A stretch of 64,000 bases of DNA from Pleurostoma richardsiae (lineage: Eukaryota > Ascomycota > Sordariomycetes > Calosphaeriales > Pleurostomataceae): NCBI GenBank assembly GCA_030052745.1, contig JANBVO010000013.1, positions 434,001 through 498,000 of the forward strand. The letters are read 5' to 3'. The translations under genes and the position numbers were made by a program. The notes under the pieces were generated by a model, which did no database searches, was not told the DNA's origin, and saw only the letters and a program-made list of their open reading frames with translations. Each line of letters begins with the position of its first letter. Position 1 is the stretch's first letter. This document shows positions 34,542 to 46,260 of this stretch, piece after piece.

Positions 34542-36112
34542 CACAGAGACAGGGGGCAACCCGGCAAGCAGCCACCGTCCGCAACCCCAGTCAAGCTCGG
34601 TTGGCAAGCAGAGACAATTAACAGAGACCCCCGGGCTTGCTGCTATCGATCTCTCGAGGGCGTGCCAGGCCGTAAGAGGTGAAGCTCCAACAATAGCAAC
34701 GGCTGTTATATACCGTCTTGCGGGCCATCGCGGAAGCTCACAATGGAGACGCGCTGCTAAACGAAATTCAACTCGGCGTAGAGCCTCAGTCCGCGCTGCT
34801 GTGGTAATAGATAGTTGTCGTCTTATTGCTCTGGGCCTCTTTCCTTTTGCGCGCCAGTGGACCGACGCCGCTCTTTAGGAGCTTTAGGAACAGGAGCCGA
34901 TAAGGCGAAGCTCTTCCGCGAACCACCATGAACCTGGCTCTCTCTCGGCCCAAAAGTCCCTTTCGACGTCGGTCTCTGTCGAGGTACCGGAGTTGCTCGC
35001 GGTGCGAGGTACCTCCTCCGCTGGTAAGGGAGGTTGCTGAAGGCGGAAGGACGTACAAGATGTCTCTCGGGCGAGACTGGTGACTGTGGCATGCGCCCCG
35101 AGGTAGCCTAGCTAAACCTGAATTACATGCTCGCTCGCCTGCTCGACATGATGAATGCGGCCCGGGCGGAGAACGGCCTAGTCCTGCAGCAATAGCCGTC
35201 TTCAACACACACGTGTCGCGGCGTCGACAACTCTCTACCCGCCTCCCCTCTGCGCGAACCCACGCTCAAAGTCTGGTTCGTGCTGCGGGTCTGACTGACT
35301 TATGATGTCGGTCCTACGCAGACTTGCAGAGCTATCAAAGAAAAAAAGGCAGGGCAGTCCTCCCGGCGGAGCTGGTGGTGGCTGGCTATATCCGTACACG
35401 AGGAGGGCGATGCAAGAGAAGCGAAGCGCCCGCACAAACTCGGGCCAGATCACAAGAAACTTGGAATGGAGCTCAGGGACCTCTTATCCCGGTAGCCGAT
35501 GGAATCGCGGAGGCAGCTTTTCAACGGCGCCTGTTGACGACATGCCCGAAAGGGGAACAAGGTGCCTGGGCCGCCGCGCCACGCCCACCGGCTTGCAGGA
35601 CCCCATTCCAGTCCGTCCACAAACAGCGCCCTCTCGACCCCCCCGGCACAGGCGGTCGAGGCCGCACCGTTGTACCGCAGGCTAAGAGGGCGAGTGACCA
35701 GCGCTACTGTAGGCACTGGGGCTAGCGCGGTGGGCGTTGTTGTACGGAGGAGTGACACCACGATCGATGGCTACATGGTGAGCTCTGCTCATGCGCGGTA
35801 CATGCGGTGAGGTTGCGTCCTCATGGTAGCAGCGCAGAGAGACACCACACACACTACATAGTACGTACAGTAGCTCGAGCAGCTCGAGTAGCAGCAGCAA
35901 GGACCGCTGCTCCGTAGATTGTATGCACGTACCTGCCGGCCGACCGCAAATCGTCCAAGCCGAGGGCGATCACCCTCCCCATTAAGCTCTCGCCTCCGCC
36001 GATGTGCTGTCCGATGCGCCATGTCTGCAGCGATGCACGGAGCAGCCAATGGCCTCGCAGCGGAGGCCGCGGGCCACCTGGAGGTTTGTCCTCCCTGTGT
36101 CCCTGTCCTGTC

Positions 36113-36144
36113 CTGCCAGTCTGCCAGTCTGCCAGCCTGCCAGT
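36113..36144. repeat. 8-bp tandem repeat, CTGCCAGT x4
   Basis: Four head-to-tail units, the third with a T-to-C change, preceded by two imperfect CTGTC units. Confidence 0.9.
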
Positions 36145-39072
36145 GCAAGCCACCACGGCTCTTGACGCGGAACTCCACACTCTGCACGGCCAGCAGTGGC
36201 CAGGGGAATGCCGGCCATTGGCAGGCAGGCTGCTGCTGATGACAGGGAACGCATAACGCAGCAAGCAATGCAGAACTGCAGCGGTGCCAGTACGTACCTC
36301 CGAGCTTCTTATGCCTGTTCTTGGCATGGTGAGGAGGTAGAGACAGAGACATAGTGAGGCATCGTCGAGAGCTCGAGACGGCATCTAGATCTGCCGTATC
36401 GCCGCTGGTAGGGCGCGTTCAGCTCCTGTTGCCGCCGTCTGCCGCCTGCCGCTCTCATCGATGCCTGCGATCTCGTAGGGCGGGCTGACTATATAGCAGG
36501 CCATGCCAACTCGCTGTCTTCAGCCGTATTCATACAGTAGCACTGCGTACTCTGTACTCTGTGAGTACTTAAAAGCACTACGTTACCCCCGAAACGGGGC
36601 GGCAAGTCGGGGGCCAAATCTGTCCAAGATTGCACACATGACGGCACAAGACGCACTCTGCCGCTGCCACATGCACAATTAATGTACTGACTACACTCGC
36701 CTCTCCGTCCTTAACCAGTCGGGGCCTCGGAGCAGGAAATGAGCAGACACATACATGGCACGGAGTAGTTGCGGAGTACCTCTCGGGGCTCAGCCACGGC
36801 GAGCGGCACCGGTTATTGTTTCTAAAAAAGAACATTGACTGCCGCGTTGAAGACCTGAATACCAGGATACGTGGGATACGTAGCGCAGTAGCTAACCCGC
36901 CAGGCAAGGAGCCGATGTGGGCTTATTACTGTACTGCGCTTTTGATGAAGAATTCGACTCCACAATAAGACTGGAGCACTGTCTGGTCCCCTCCTAGACG
37001 AGATGACCTGAACCAAACTTTGAGGACGCTCAAGGGCCGGATCTCGCCCAGGGCAGTCTAGCTCGGCCGCTTTAGACTGAAGAGTCTCTCCTGAATGTGC
37101 CAAAGGGGGAGGAATATCCGCGCCTCCATCCCCTACGAACAGTCATGGCGCGTCGCCTAGCTCGAAGAGTCAAGGCCTCTCTAGCGACTCGAATCTGATG
37201 AGTCGCGCGGGGGTAGTTTCCTGAGAAACAGCTTCGTCACAGCGGCCGGAAACGCTGCCGGTGGCTTCGTCGAGTCCCCCTGGAGGTGGGACTGTCTGCG
37301 GCGGCCCCCCCTTGAAAGGCTTCACGTTCCAGGGACAGGGCCTCGACGCAGGGCAAAGACGTTGCAATCGCCGTCACATCGGGCAAAGTCAGGGGATTTG
37401 CCGGCGAATTTCTGGCGAGATCTGCCAGATGCGACTGTTGTGCTCGATATAGCAGCCCGCGGACCACAGACGAACTGGCCGCTGCGCTCTTGCAGCACTG
37501 GCCCGGGCGACTAAGTGTAGAACATCCCACCAAGTGCGGACTTCGCTGCGACGTGATCGTCTGCGTGTACCTGGCTCGCCGTTGATCCCCCTCCCCCCAA
37601 GCTCCGCGGGGTGGCAGGCAGGGAGCTCGCGTAGTACCGTAATCTTCTTGTGTCTACCCTCGAGATCGCTCGATTTCACGTCGACCTGAGATGCTCAATT
37701 GTCCGCCGTAGGGCTAAGAGACAGTCTAGCACAGTAGCGCGTAGTCTGGACCGGATCGACAAGAGTGTCCCCCCTCATCTGAACAGGGCAACTCGAGGAG
37801 AAAAGAGGCGTCTCAGCAACTCCTCTTCACAAGGTGAAGTGTGAACCAAGCCACCCCCGTCTTGCAAGGGGGGACTCTCGGAAACAACCTGACGTGACCC
37901 CTGGTTCAGACGGCCAAACCCGGCCAAGATTGTCGCTGGCATTACGAAAAGTAAGGTTCGGTAAAGGGAAAGGTCAAGCGGGCCAGGGAAGGGGTTCGTG
38001 TAAAGCTCCGAGAGAGTCTGTGACCTGTTCGATGGTGCCCCGAAACGCCCTCCTCCACTGTTCGGACCAAAACACCTCCTTGACTCGATGGTGATTCATT
38101 GACCTCCTTCGCCAAGGGTCTGCTGAGATGTGTGATGGCCTACTTACGCCCTCTGCCTCATATTCTTGCTTCTTTCGAGTGTTCGTCCCCCTTTCTCTAA
38201 CCCCCCTCGTCACTGGGCGCGAGACTGCGTGACTGGTGACAGACAGCAGACAATATTGCGAAGCGAGTCGCGACCTGCAGACCGAAATTATCCCACCGTC
38301 ATCCATGGTCATAAGAGGTCCGGTTTAAGGCTATATGTGCCGTTCAATATAGCCACGAACCAGACGCCGAACCCCTGTCTCTCTCTCGCCCGTTACCGCC
38401 CAGTCCCGCGAACCAGCAAGATTGCACTCACTAGAGTCTTCGGAACCAGACTTCTGACTCTGTAATGGGGAATGGCTATGAGCTCTAGAAGCATGTCGTT
38501 CATCGTCACCGCCGGGCCCCAGTATTAAGCTGAGTAACGTGCGGACAATTCGTCCTCGACGGTGGGATGAATGTCGGACGAGCCCTACGGCACGGTAGAT
38601 GTGTACGACTCCGTAGTGTCCAGGCCTGTCAGCCAGTCAACAACCCTCGTCACCCCCGCAGCCTTCAGTGGCAGCACTTGGCCCTGACTAGTGTAGGGTA
38701 GGGAGCGCGGGTTTGTCCATCCGGCCTCGTTGCAACCGGCAGATACATTGGAGTACGGAGTACCACTTGCTGTCCTACGGAGCGCGTGATGCCATTGCCA
38801 GATCGCACGAGCTCACTGAAGTATTAAGAGATATCTCTATTGCCGTTGAGCACCCTCAGACGCGCTCCAATGATGTAAAACACCCGAGGGATCGCCAGCT
38901 GGCTCCGCGTAGAGACGTCAACCACCGAGGTCCCTTGACTGCAATGACGTTCTCCGCTACACCCTTTCGTTAGTTGAGCGGAGAAGACCGTTGGCAGAAA
39001 GAGCTACATCCCGCTTTTTTCTCCGGAGACAAGCATGCGTGTGATGTGACTGATATGGCGCGTTGCGAGAGT

Positions 39073-39098
39073 GGGTGAGGGGGGGGGAGGGGGGTGGG
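39073..39098 (+). repeat. G-rich tract (G3, G9, G6, G3)
   Basis: Runs of 3, 9, 6 and 3 G separated by one to three bases; a second possible G-quadruplex in the vib-1 upstream gap. Confidence 0.8.
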
Positions 39099-41916
39099 CT
39101 GCAGAAACCGTATCGTGGAAGAGCTGACCGTTTCGGTCCTTGCTTGTTATGAAGCCTCTTTTCTCTTGTGTTCTACCCAGGTGGGAAAAGCCGTTGGGCA
39201 GCCACTTTCGCCGGTCTAGACTCCTTCGAGGATGGCCGTCCGGCCGGCAAACTCCTTTTCGAACGAGGATCGCCGGCTCCAGTGGGACGAGGGCCTGGAG
39301 GGGCTTTCCGGATCGAGCGATGCTCTTGCACAGAGCGCTCCGTTTTATGCCCAAGAAGGGGGACGAGAAACGGCGATCCGCTTCTCCCCCTCTGTGCCGC
39401 CAATACCGTCTTGGTTACGGACTGCCTGCTGGCTTGCGCATGAATGTATGCATCTGCTGTCTACGTTGCAACAGTACAGCGCACCATAGACCACGTGATA
39501 CGGGAGTGGCTTGACCTCATCGCGGCCGGCATCGCCTTCTTGCGAGGAGGACAATGCGAGGGGCGGGGCCTGGATGAGCTGTTCCATGCTGGACAGGCAA
39601 GCACAAGCGAGCACAAGCGAGCCGCCCAGGCCGGCAGAGAGGTGATGAGATGTCGCTGGAGAAGCTTCATCACTGCTCACGGAACTAGCGCCCGCAGGCC
39701 AATATAGAGCTGCATACCGGTCATCGCGCTAAGGACGCAGAAAGAGGTGGCGCCAGAAGGAGAAAGTCGGTCGAGATATCAAGCGCATAACTCCTGGCTT
39801 CCTGGCCCGCCGGCGATCTGGTCATCTGGTCATCAAGAGCAGGCGTGACAGCCCGGGGCATCCGTCCGCGCCTAACAAGTGAGTTTCTTGCTGATGACGA
39901 TGGGCGGTGGAAGTGGGTGGTGTCTAGCCATCGCGGGCCTCGGCCGGGCGGTAGATCTTCGACTGTGTCTTTTATCGTGCTGCTGATTGCTGGAAAGCCA
40001 GAGCTTCCCCGGAATAAAGATCGGGGCCGCAGATAGATGGATGGATTGGGATCGTCCCTGGTCGCCGGGTATATCAAAGAGGCTTCGGACAAGCTTGCCT
40101 TGGCCTCCAGCCTCTTATCTGTAACACAAGCCGGGTCGTCTACGCTTCACCTGCTACTATCGACCATCATCCCGAGACACAAGACAGACTGCATTTCATT
40201 CCATCTAATCAACGAGCAGCGGACCGGTCTGGCTGGGCAGCTCGGGAAGGTCAGTGCGATCAGCTGGACCGGCCGCAGAGCACGACAAATGGAGCCAGGG
40301 TCGAAAAGGGAAGCTCGTGGACGAAGAGGCGCCTGTTCCGCACCTCCTTCGTAGTCGACAAGGTTGCTGCTGTTCGGCTTTCGCCAACGCCTGCACGTGT
40401 GAATCTACTGTACTCTTCCGCACTAAGAAGGGTGCATTCCCGCAGAGCCTGCATCTCAGATGTGGAAAGCCACATTGGACGGCAGATGCGAACGTGGCCT
40501 TGATCCTGAAATGCATGATCACCAAGTAGGTCGTAGACAGCCCATGTTGGCTCACACAGCCATCGACATCCCCAGCAATCGACAAGTCCAGGAGAGGCAG
40601 TTCGTCGAGGACAGGAAGGGTTCACGAGCGCTTCACCCGTCAGTTGCGGTGAGCATCCCTGAAATTACTTACATGAGGAGATGGAGGGGCGGGAGGTGAT
40701 GATGCCGTCCATCTTCTAAGTTAAGAAACAAGAGGGAACGCCTTCCGCCCCCTCCTTTCGTCCCTGGGCGAACAAGACTTGCGGTCAATGCAGCCCTATC
40801 TCCAATCATATCATCCCACCGCGGGTCTGCTTTGGATCCCCATCTCGTGGATGAGATCGCGGGAGGAGATGATCAAGACAATCAACGTGCTACTGTGCTG
40901 GGCTCAGTTATATTGCTTTTTGGATAGACCAGTCGACGAAGCAGAGTAGAAGCGACCAAAGGTTTCTAGAAGGTGAAGGCCCTTCCACTTCGAGCCGTGT
41001 TCTCTGATCGAGAGGTGAATCATTCCGAGATGCCCTCATGCAATCCGCTTGAGGGAGAACCTTTAGCCCCCCGGCCGGCAAGTCCCCTGCGAGAAGACCC
41101 TCTCCAAGCGAGGATACCCCGCAAACGTCCCCGTACTTCTGACTAGAAGTCAGGTTATCTCGCCGGAGTTGAGCACCTCGCGAGCCGCTGCACGCGGAGA
41201 GAGATCCCGTCCGAGCTGTCCGCTTCGGGATCTAGGCATTCTGCCTTCTCCGAAAGTTCCTCTTCCTGCTCCTCTGTCGCCAGATGCAGGAACGGGCAGC
41301 TGCGCTCCATGACTGCCAGAGGGAACCAGAGCCAGAGGGGAGGGGAATCTGAAGTCGGTGAGGCTTTCTCAGTCAAAAGGCCTCATCTCACGAGTGTGCA
41401 TGACTTTAGCCTGGAAGGGCCGATTCGCAGCACGTCCTTTTATTTTACCGGCCAATCTCCTCGATTCTTGGAAAACAAGGTGCGGCTGCGCTGATCGTGG
41501 CGCGCAACCCCAGGAACCTGCAAGAAAAGGGCGCCTTTCCCGGCTGGCATGGTGACATCTGCCTGGTTGTGGAGCTGGTGCACTGAGGGTTCGAGGACGG
41601 CTCTCTCTCCTTCGTAAGCCGTCGGTCTCTCTCTACCGTTCCGTCTCCTAGTCAGCTCTTGACTACAGCATCATTAGTAAGTACAGAGAGACGCGCCGGG
41701 GAAAGAAAGCTCTTCGCCCTGCACTTTCTTCCGACATCTGTGCGCCTGGTTGTGTATTCACAGAGCAGCAGAAACTCCCTCCCCAAGTGACGAGAGCGCT
41801 CGGGGATGTGTACTTGCGTGCTGTGGCCTCGTGGGCCTTCCTGAGACACAGCTTTGAACACTTACGGCTTGGTGTGGGCACGACTTCGTGGGCACCCCCG
41901 CAGGTCCAGACTGGGT

Positions 41917-41945
41917 CAAGTGGCCAAGTGGCCAAGTAGCCAAGT
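41917..41945. repeat. 8-bp tandem repeat, CAAGTGGC x3.5
   Basis: Three units (41917, 41925, 41933; the last CAAGTAGC) and a partial fourth. Confidence 0.85.
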
Positions 41946-43197
41946 TTCTTCGTCGCCATCTTCCATCGACCGCCTTTGTTGCTGGTTTCGGGAGTTGTAC
42001 ATCATCCTGCTATTCTCTCAGTGCGGACCTCGAGGTTTGAGGCTGGCTGGGAGAGGCATGTGCGCACCGCGCAGGGTGCCCTTCGCGGATTTTACCCTCA
42101 GACTGCACACGCGCACGCAGCCCGCCAGCCTCAGCCGCGAAAGACGGCCGGCCATTGTAACAGGGTTTCCTGCTAATACGGAAGGCAGTTCGACGCCAGG
42201 AGAGCTGGTATACGCGGCCCATGAAGAAGAGGACAATGCGGCAGTTAGCTTCATCCTAGAGACCCCCCCGCCCACAGAGTCATGAGGAGCCGCGGAGATT
42301 ATCCATCCTGACAAGACAGAGCACGGCCGTGCCCTCGTTCGACATGGGAGACAATTGAGAACAGACCCGTTCAGGCAGACCACTCAAGCAAGACCAAGCT
42401 CTCGAGGCGCGTCTCGTCATCCCTAGCTTGCTCCACCGTGATAGGGATCCTGCGATGGATCGAGCCTGCCTGAAGCTCATCGTATGAACCCCACGAGCGC
42501 CCGCCCCTGCGCCGCCGGCAGCCCTCGCCGTGATGTCTGTGCGAGCAGGGTCGTCCCTTGCTTGAGCGTCGCGCTGGTCAAAGACACCTGTTTCGGCGCT
42601 CAGCCAGGGAGAGGTCCCGCCTCGTTCTCTGGCCTGCCCCTCCTTCTCCTCTTGCGATGCGACATGGCGTCGAGCCGGAGGCCGGGAAATAAGACCTGGC
42701 CCTTCGACGTGCTCCGATGTAACGCGAGAAGATAGCTTCAGGCCGGGCCTTGAGTGCCGCGGACTACGGAATAAAGGCCCTGCCTGTCATCGCCTCCTTC
42801 CGATTGTGGGCCGTCGCGGTTCAGGACATCATGACCGGAGATGGAGACAGTGGAGGAGGAATGAAGTAGATTGTGGTATCATGCACTACCTATAACGACC
42901 ATGTCCCTGAAGCCAATAATGAGAGACGCATAGAGGAACCATCGAGGTCCGGTTTTGCGTGCCTTGCTGAGGGCAAGAACTCGCCGTCCCCATCGACGGA
43001 GCAGGGCCGGATCCATTGGCCCCTTATGCCTTCTTCCGGCGGATGCTGCGTTCCTGAATGCTACCATCGTCTATCGTGCAGGGCGCTGGCCCCTTCGGCA
43101 TTCACTAATGCCTCTCTATTCCCCGAATGACACTCTATTCCGGATGTGTCTGTGTAGCTCGTAGCGAAGAATCACCAAACAGGGAGTCTTCCATCAC

Positions 43198-45452
43198 TCA
43201 GACAACCCGAAAGACAATCTCCTCAATTTCCTCATCGCTGTCAGATCCGAGAAGGTCCTCATCGTCCTCCATGGCGAGCCGCACAAAGTTTCTAACCCAA
43301 GCTTGCTGCGCTTCGTCTAGCTCTAGTTGCCCCTGCGGGGCCGGTTCGTGTTGCCTCCGTGCTCCCGCGCGATCAACAACACGCGGACGAGCGTGAGGCC
43401 TGGGCTCCGGTGGGCCTGGATTCTCATTATGCGGTATATGGTCGCCGACCACCATGCCCTCGCGAAGAAGGCGCTGGAAGAGGTCCTGATGTACTAAGCG
43501 TTCTTCCTCTATACGAACGTCCCCTGCTCTCCCGCGTTGGCGTCCGCGCCCTCCTCCGCCTCCGCGCCCCCTGTGGGCCTGTTGCTGCTGCTGAGGGTGT
43601 CGTCCGCGATTGTTGCCAGCTTGATTTCGGCCGCCTGCAGCTGGCGGATTGGGAACAGCCGGCGGTGCGGGACGAGCTGGACGTGCCGGCTGAGGATCGC
43701 CAGCAATCCGGAGTACTAGCGGCCCCTCGCGAGCAACACCCACCTGGCCGCCATTTCCGCCTCTGCCGTGTTCGCCCCTATCATGCTCGCCTACGATCTC
43801 CTCGTCCTCTTCGTCGTCTGGCTCCTCGATCTCGGGAACAGCGTGCCATGGCTGAGCCGGCTCCAGTGCTGCAGCTGCTGGCGCCGGCGCGTTGTTGTTC
43901 TGGCCAGGTCCTCCGCCTCCTAGGTAGCCATAGCCAACGTCTGCACCGTCGCCGTGCTCCAGCTCCCACAAGCGCATGTAGCAACCAGTGCGGCTGCCAT
44001 CGGGCATCTCATTGAAGTGTTGATACGGGTTGCCGGGATCGAGCCAGGCGGAACACAGATAACAGAAATGGGTATTGCATCGAAAACAGATCATGTGGTT
44101 GCACCCATGAGTCTTCTGAGCTGGGCAGTCGCATGTCGGGCAGGGCGTCGTATGTAGCTGAACGTACTCGAGTGAAGCCTTCTCCTCGGCGCTGAGTTCC
44201 TCCTTGTCGCGCCTCGGCATGCAGCGGAAGAACTCGCCATGCCAGGACTGAAAGCAGCGACTGCAGAAGGCAAAGCCACAGTCTTCACAGATGGCGAGAA
44301 GATCCTTGGCCTGATACTTTTTGGGCGGTTTGCTGCTAGCAGCGCCGTTGGCTCCGCCGGCACCTTCTGCTTCGTCGTCCGGCTCAGACTCGGAGTCCGA
44401 AAGCCCTTCCTCAAACTCCAGTCCCTCCGGCTTCTTGTGCTTCCTTGATCGTGCCGCTCCCTGGCACCAAGTCCGGGGACAGTATATGGTGTTCTTGTCC
44501 GACTCGAGCTCCGTCTTGTATTTCAGGGTCACATAGCGTTTCACCACGTCAGTTTCCAGAGGAATCTGCAGGAGTTCGCTGGGGGAAATGAACGTCTTTG
44601 GTTTTCTACGCTTCTTGCCCGTGGATGTCTGGGCAGCACCCCTCTCCTTTGCGCAGCTGGGCTCGAGGCAGCGGACAGAAGCCAAATCGCCCTCAGTAAT
44701 GGCGTTGTTGTAGAAGTCTTGTAGACACTGGACGCAGAACACATGGCCACAGTCCATCATACGATGGCAGACTTTGCCCTTCTTCGGCTCTATCGAAGTG
44801 GTCAGCGGAGAAACATCCTCGGTAAGGACGAAATAGGTAACGTACCGAGACAGACGCCACAGTCGAAAGTCCCATTCTCGAAGGCAGCTCGCTTCGCCTT
44901 GATATCGTAGTCCAGAACCGCTATCTTATGCTGAGGATCAATCTCCAAGACCCCGTCATCGTTGATCAATGCGAAGACATCGTCGGTGCATTGCTGAATA
45001 TGATCGATGAAGGTGAACACCACGAGATCTCGACCCAGTTCCTCCCACAGCCGGGCGCAGTCGGCCTCCAACTTCCGCGCTGTGTCTTGGGGAAGCCATG
45101 GCGGCGAGGTGGTGACTGTGACAGCGGGAGGCTCATCCAAAGGGTAGTTCTTTGGCAGGCATATTCGGAGGGTTACCGGAGGTAGGTGAGAAAGCTCGTG
45201 GGACTCGATATTGCCGTTATTGACTTGGGCCCCAGAACCTGCGAGAGTCCTATTGTTGACTGCGGGGGCATGATCGAGGGGAGGAGCACCATCGGCGGCG
45301 GCGGGAAAGAGGACAGTGATTGCCTTGGACGGGTTCACCGGGACATCGAGGGTGATGGTATAAGGGTCGTCCTCGCTGACTCTGCGTATCTCGGGAAAGA
45401 TGGCAGTCAGAGATGACAGCTCGACGTCTCTCTGGTCGTCGGACTCGTCCAT
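43198..45452 (-). CDS. itt1: RWD-RBR E3 ubiquitin ligase (Itt1/RNF14-like)
   Basis: A RING-between-RING ubiquitin ligase similar to yeast Itt1 and animal RNF14, which act on stalled or terminating ribosomes. Exons on the minus strand: 45452-44846 and 44789-43198; one 56-bp intron; 732 residues. An RWD domain covers about 8-150. RING1 begins CGVC at Cys198 and includes DCGHVFCVQC; the intron splits it after Cys201. The IBR domain lies at about 286-392 (CPRTWC, CEDCGFAFCSRCFQSWHG). RING2 lies at about 419-448 (CPTCDCPAQKTHGCNHM); Cys432, in the HGCNHM motif, is the predicted thioester cysteine. The 280-residue tail is acidic and then Gly/Arg/Pro/Gln-rich and probably disordered. It is divergent from ham-2, with ATGs 808 bp apart. 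Confidence 0.92.
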
Positions 45453-46260
45453 TTGCGGAACTGGCGATTGCTCCTACCGGGTGACTGACTATTCTGGGTT
45501 TCAAGCCGGTGCTACCAGCGCGTATTCACATGTCGAGAGGAGGTCGAGCCCACAACGGCTGCCATCACCAGGTACAAGGCAGGAGAGATAGAGAAGAGAA
45601 GAGCAGGTGGCCAAAAAGGACAAAGGTGGATAGAGTGATACAGACGGTCACTCCTGCAGAGGTCGAGGTCACCAAAACATATTTGTCAGTGCGTTAGAAG
45701 GGCATAGAGACAGCTTTTCGCCTCTCATATCGTTGGGTATGTAGTGGTGAACAGCAAGCCCGGGCTGGAGAGCGGACCGCGGGGTTGACGTCCCTCCGCT
45801 AAAAATTTCCGTGACTCCTTCGCCGCTTTGGAGGGGCTACAGGTACACGGCGTCCAATTTGGGCGCCTATCAATCAGCATGTACTCCGTACCTACCTAGT
45901 GCATCCTCAGGTACCGCTCTCCCGTTTCTATACCTAAAATATACCTCTACCTCGAGATAAGGTACACTGGCTGCTAAAATGGCGGGTCGCCATTCAATAT
46001 TATGCCCACCGCGACGGCTGGAGCTCTGTTGACAAACCTCCTCCAGCGAGAGCTGTTACAGCCGCCATCGCACAACAGACGGCCGCACTCATGCCCTTTT
46101 TCAGAGTCTCAAACGACTGATGCGTCCTTGACTCCAGAACCTCGTCCGGCTTTCATCCGCCTTATACCGCCATGATGTCGATCTGTCCCTCCTAGACGCC
46201 CCACAGACGACACAACTGCAAAGGAGAGAGCAGAGAGCTCGATAGTACCAACCCATCGAA
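45453..46260. promoter_or_regulatory. Divergent promoter shared by the RBR ligase and ham-2
   Basis: An 808-bp region between two ATGs on opposite strands. It contains TACCTACCTAG and AGGTACC-type motifs at 45885-45920. No clear TATA box at a normal distance on either side was seen, which suits housekeeping-type transcription. Shared control is inferred from layout only. Confidence 0.6.

Larger units (their letters stand above)
33008..43197. other. 10.2-kb gene-free region upstream of vib-1
   Basis: The longest gap in the window. No open frame in it shows a domain, coding-like composition or consistent splicing. It contains G-rich tracts (34504-34541, 39073-39098), short 8-bp tandem repeats (36113-36144, 41917-41945) and a TATATA-type sequence near 36490. 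It lies entirely upstream of vib-1 and downstream of the RBR ligase gene, so it can hold a long vib-1 5' leader, distal enhancers or non-coding transcripts. No AT-rich, RIP-like blocks or transposon reading frames were seen. Confidence 0.6.

Noticed and set aside
35789-36384. Two overlapping minus-strand frames of 176 and 187 codons
   Set aside because: They overlap in different frames, include the CTGCCAGT tandem repeat and are low-complexity; neither resembles a protein family.
39601-39620. GCACAAGCGA doubled unit
   Set aside because: Only two copies; not distinguishable from chance duplication.
35932-41865. Minus-strand consensus splice donors (GTACGT at 35932 and 36297; GTAAGT at 38147, 40672 and 41865) suggesting a spliced vib-1 leader
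   Set aside because: About five such hexamers are expected by chance on one strand of 10 kb, and I could not pair them with convincing branch points and acceptors.
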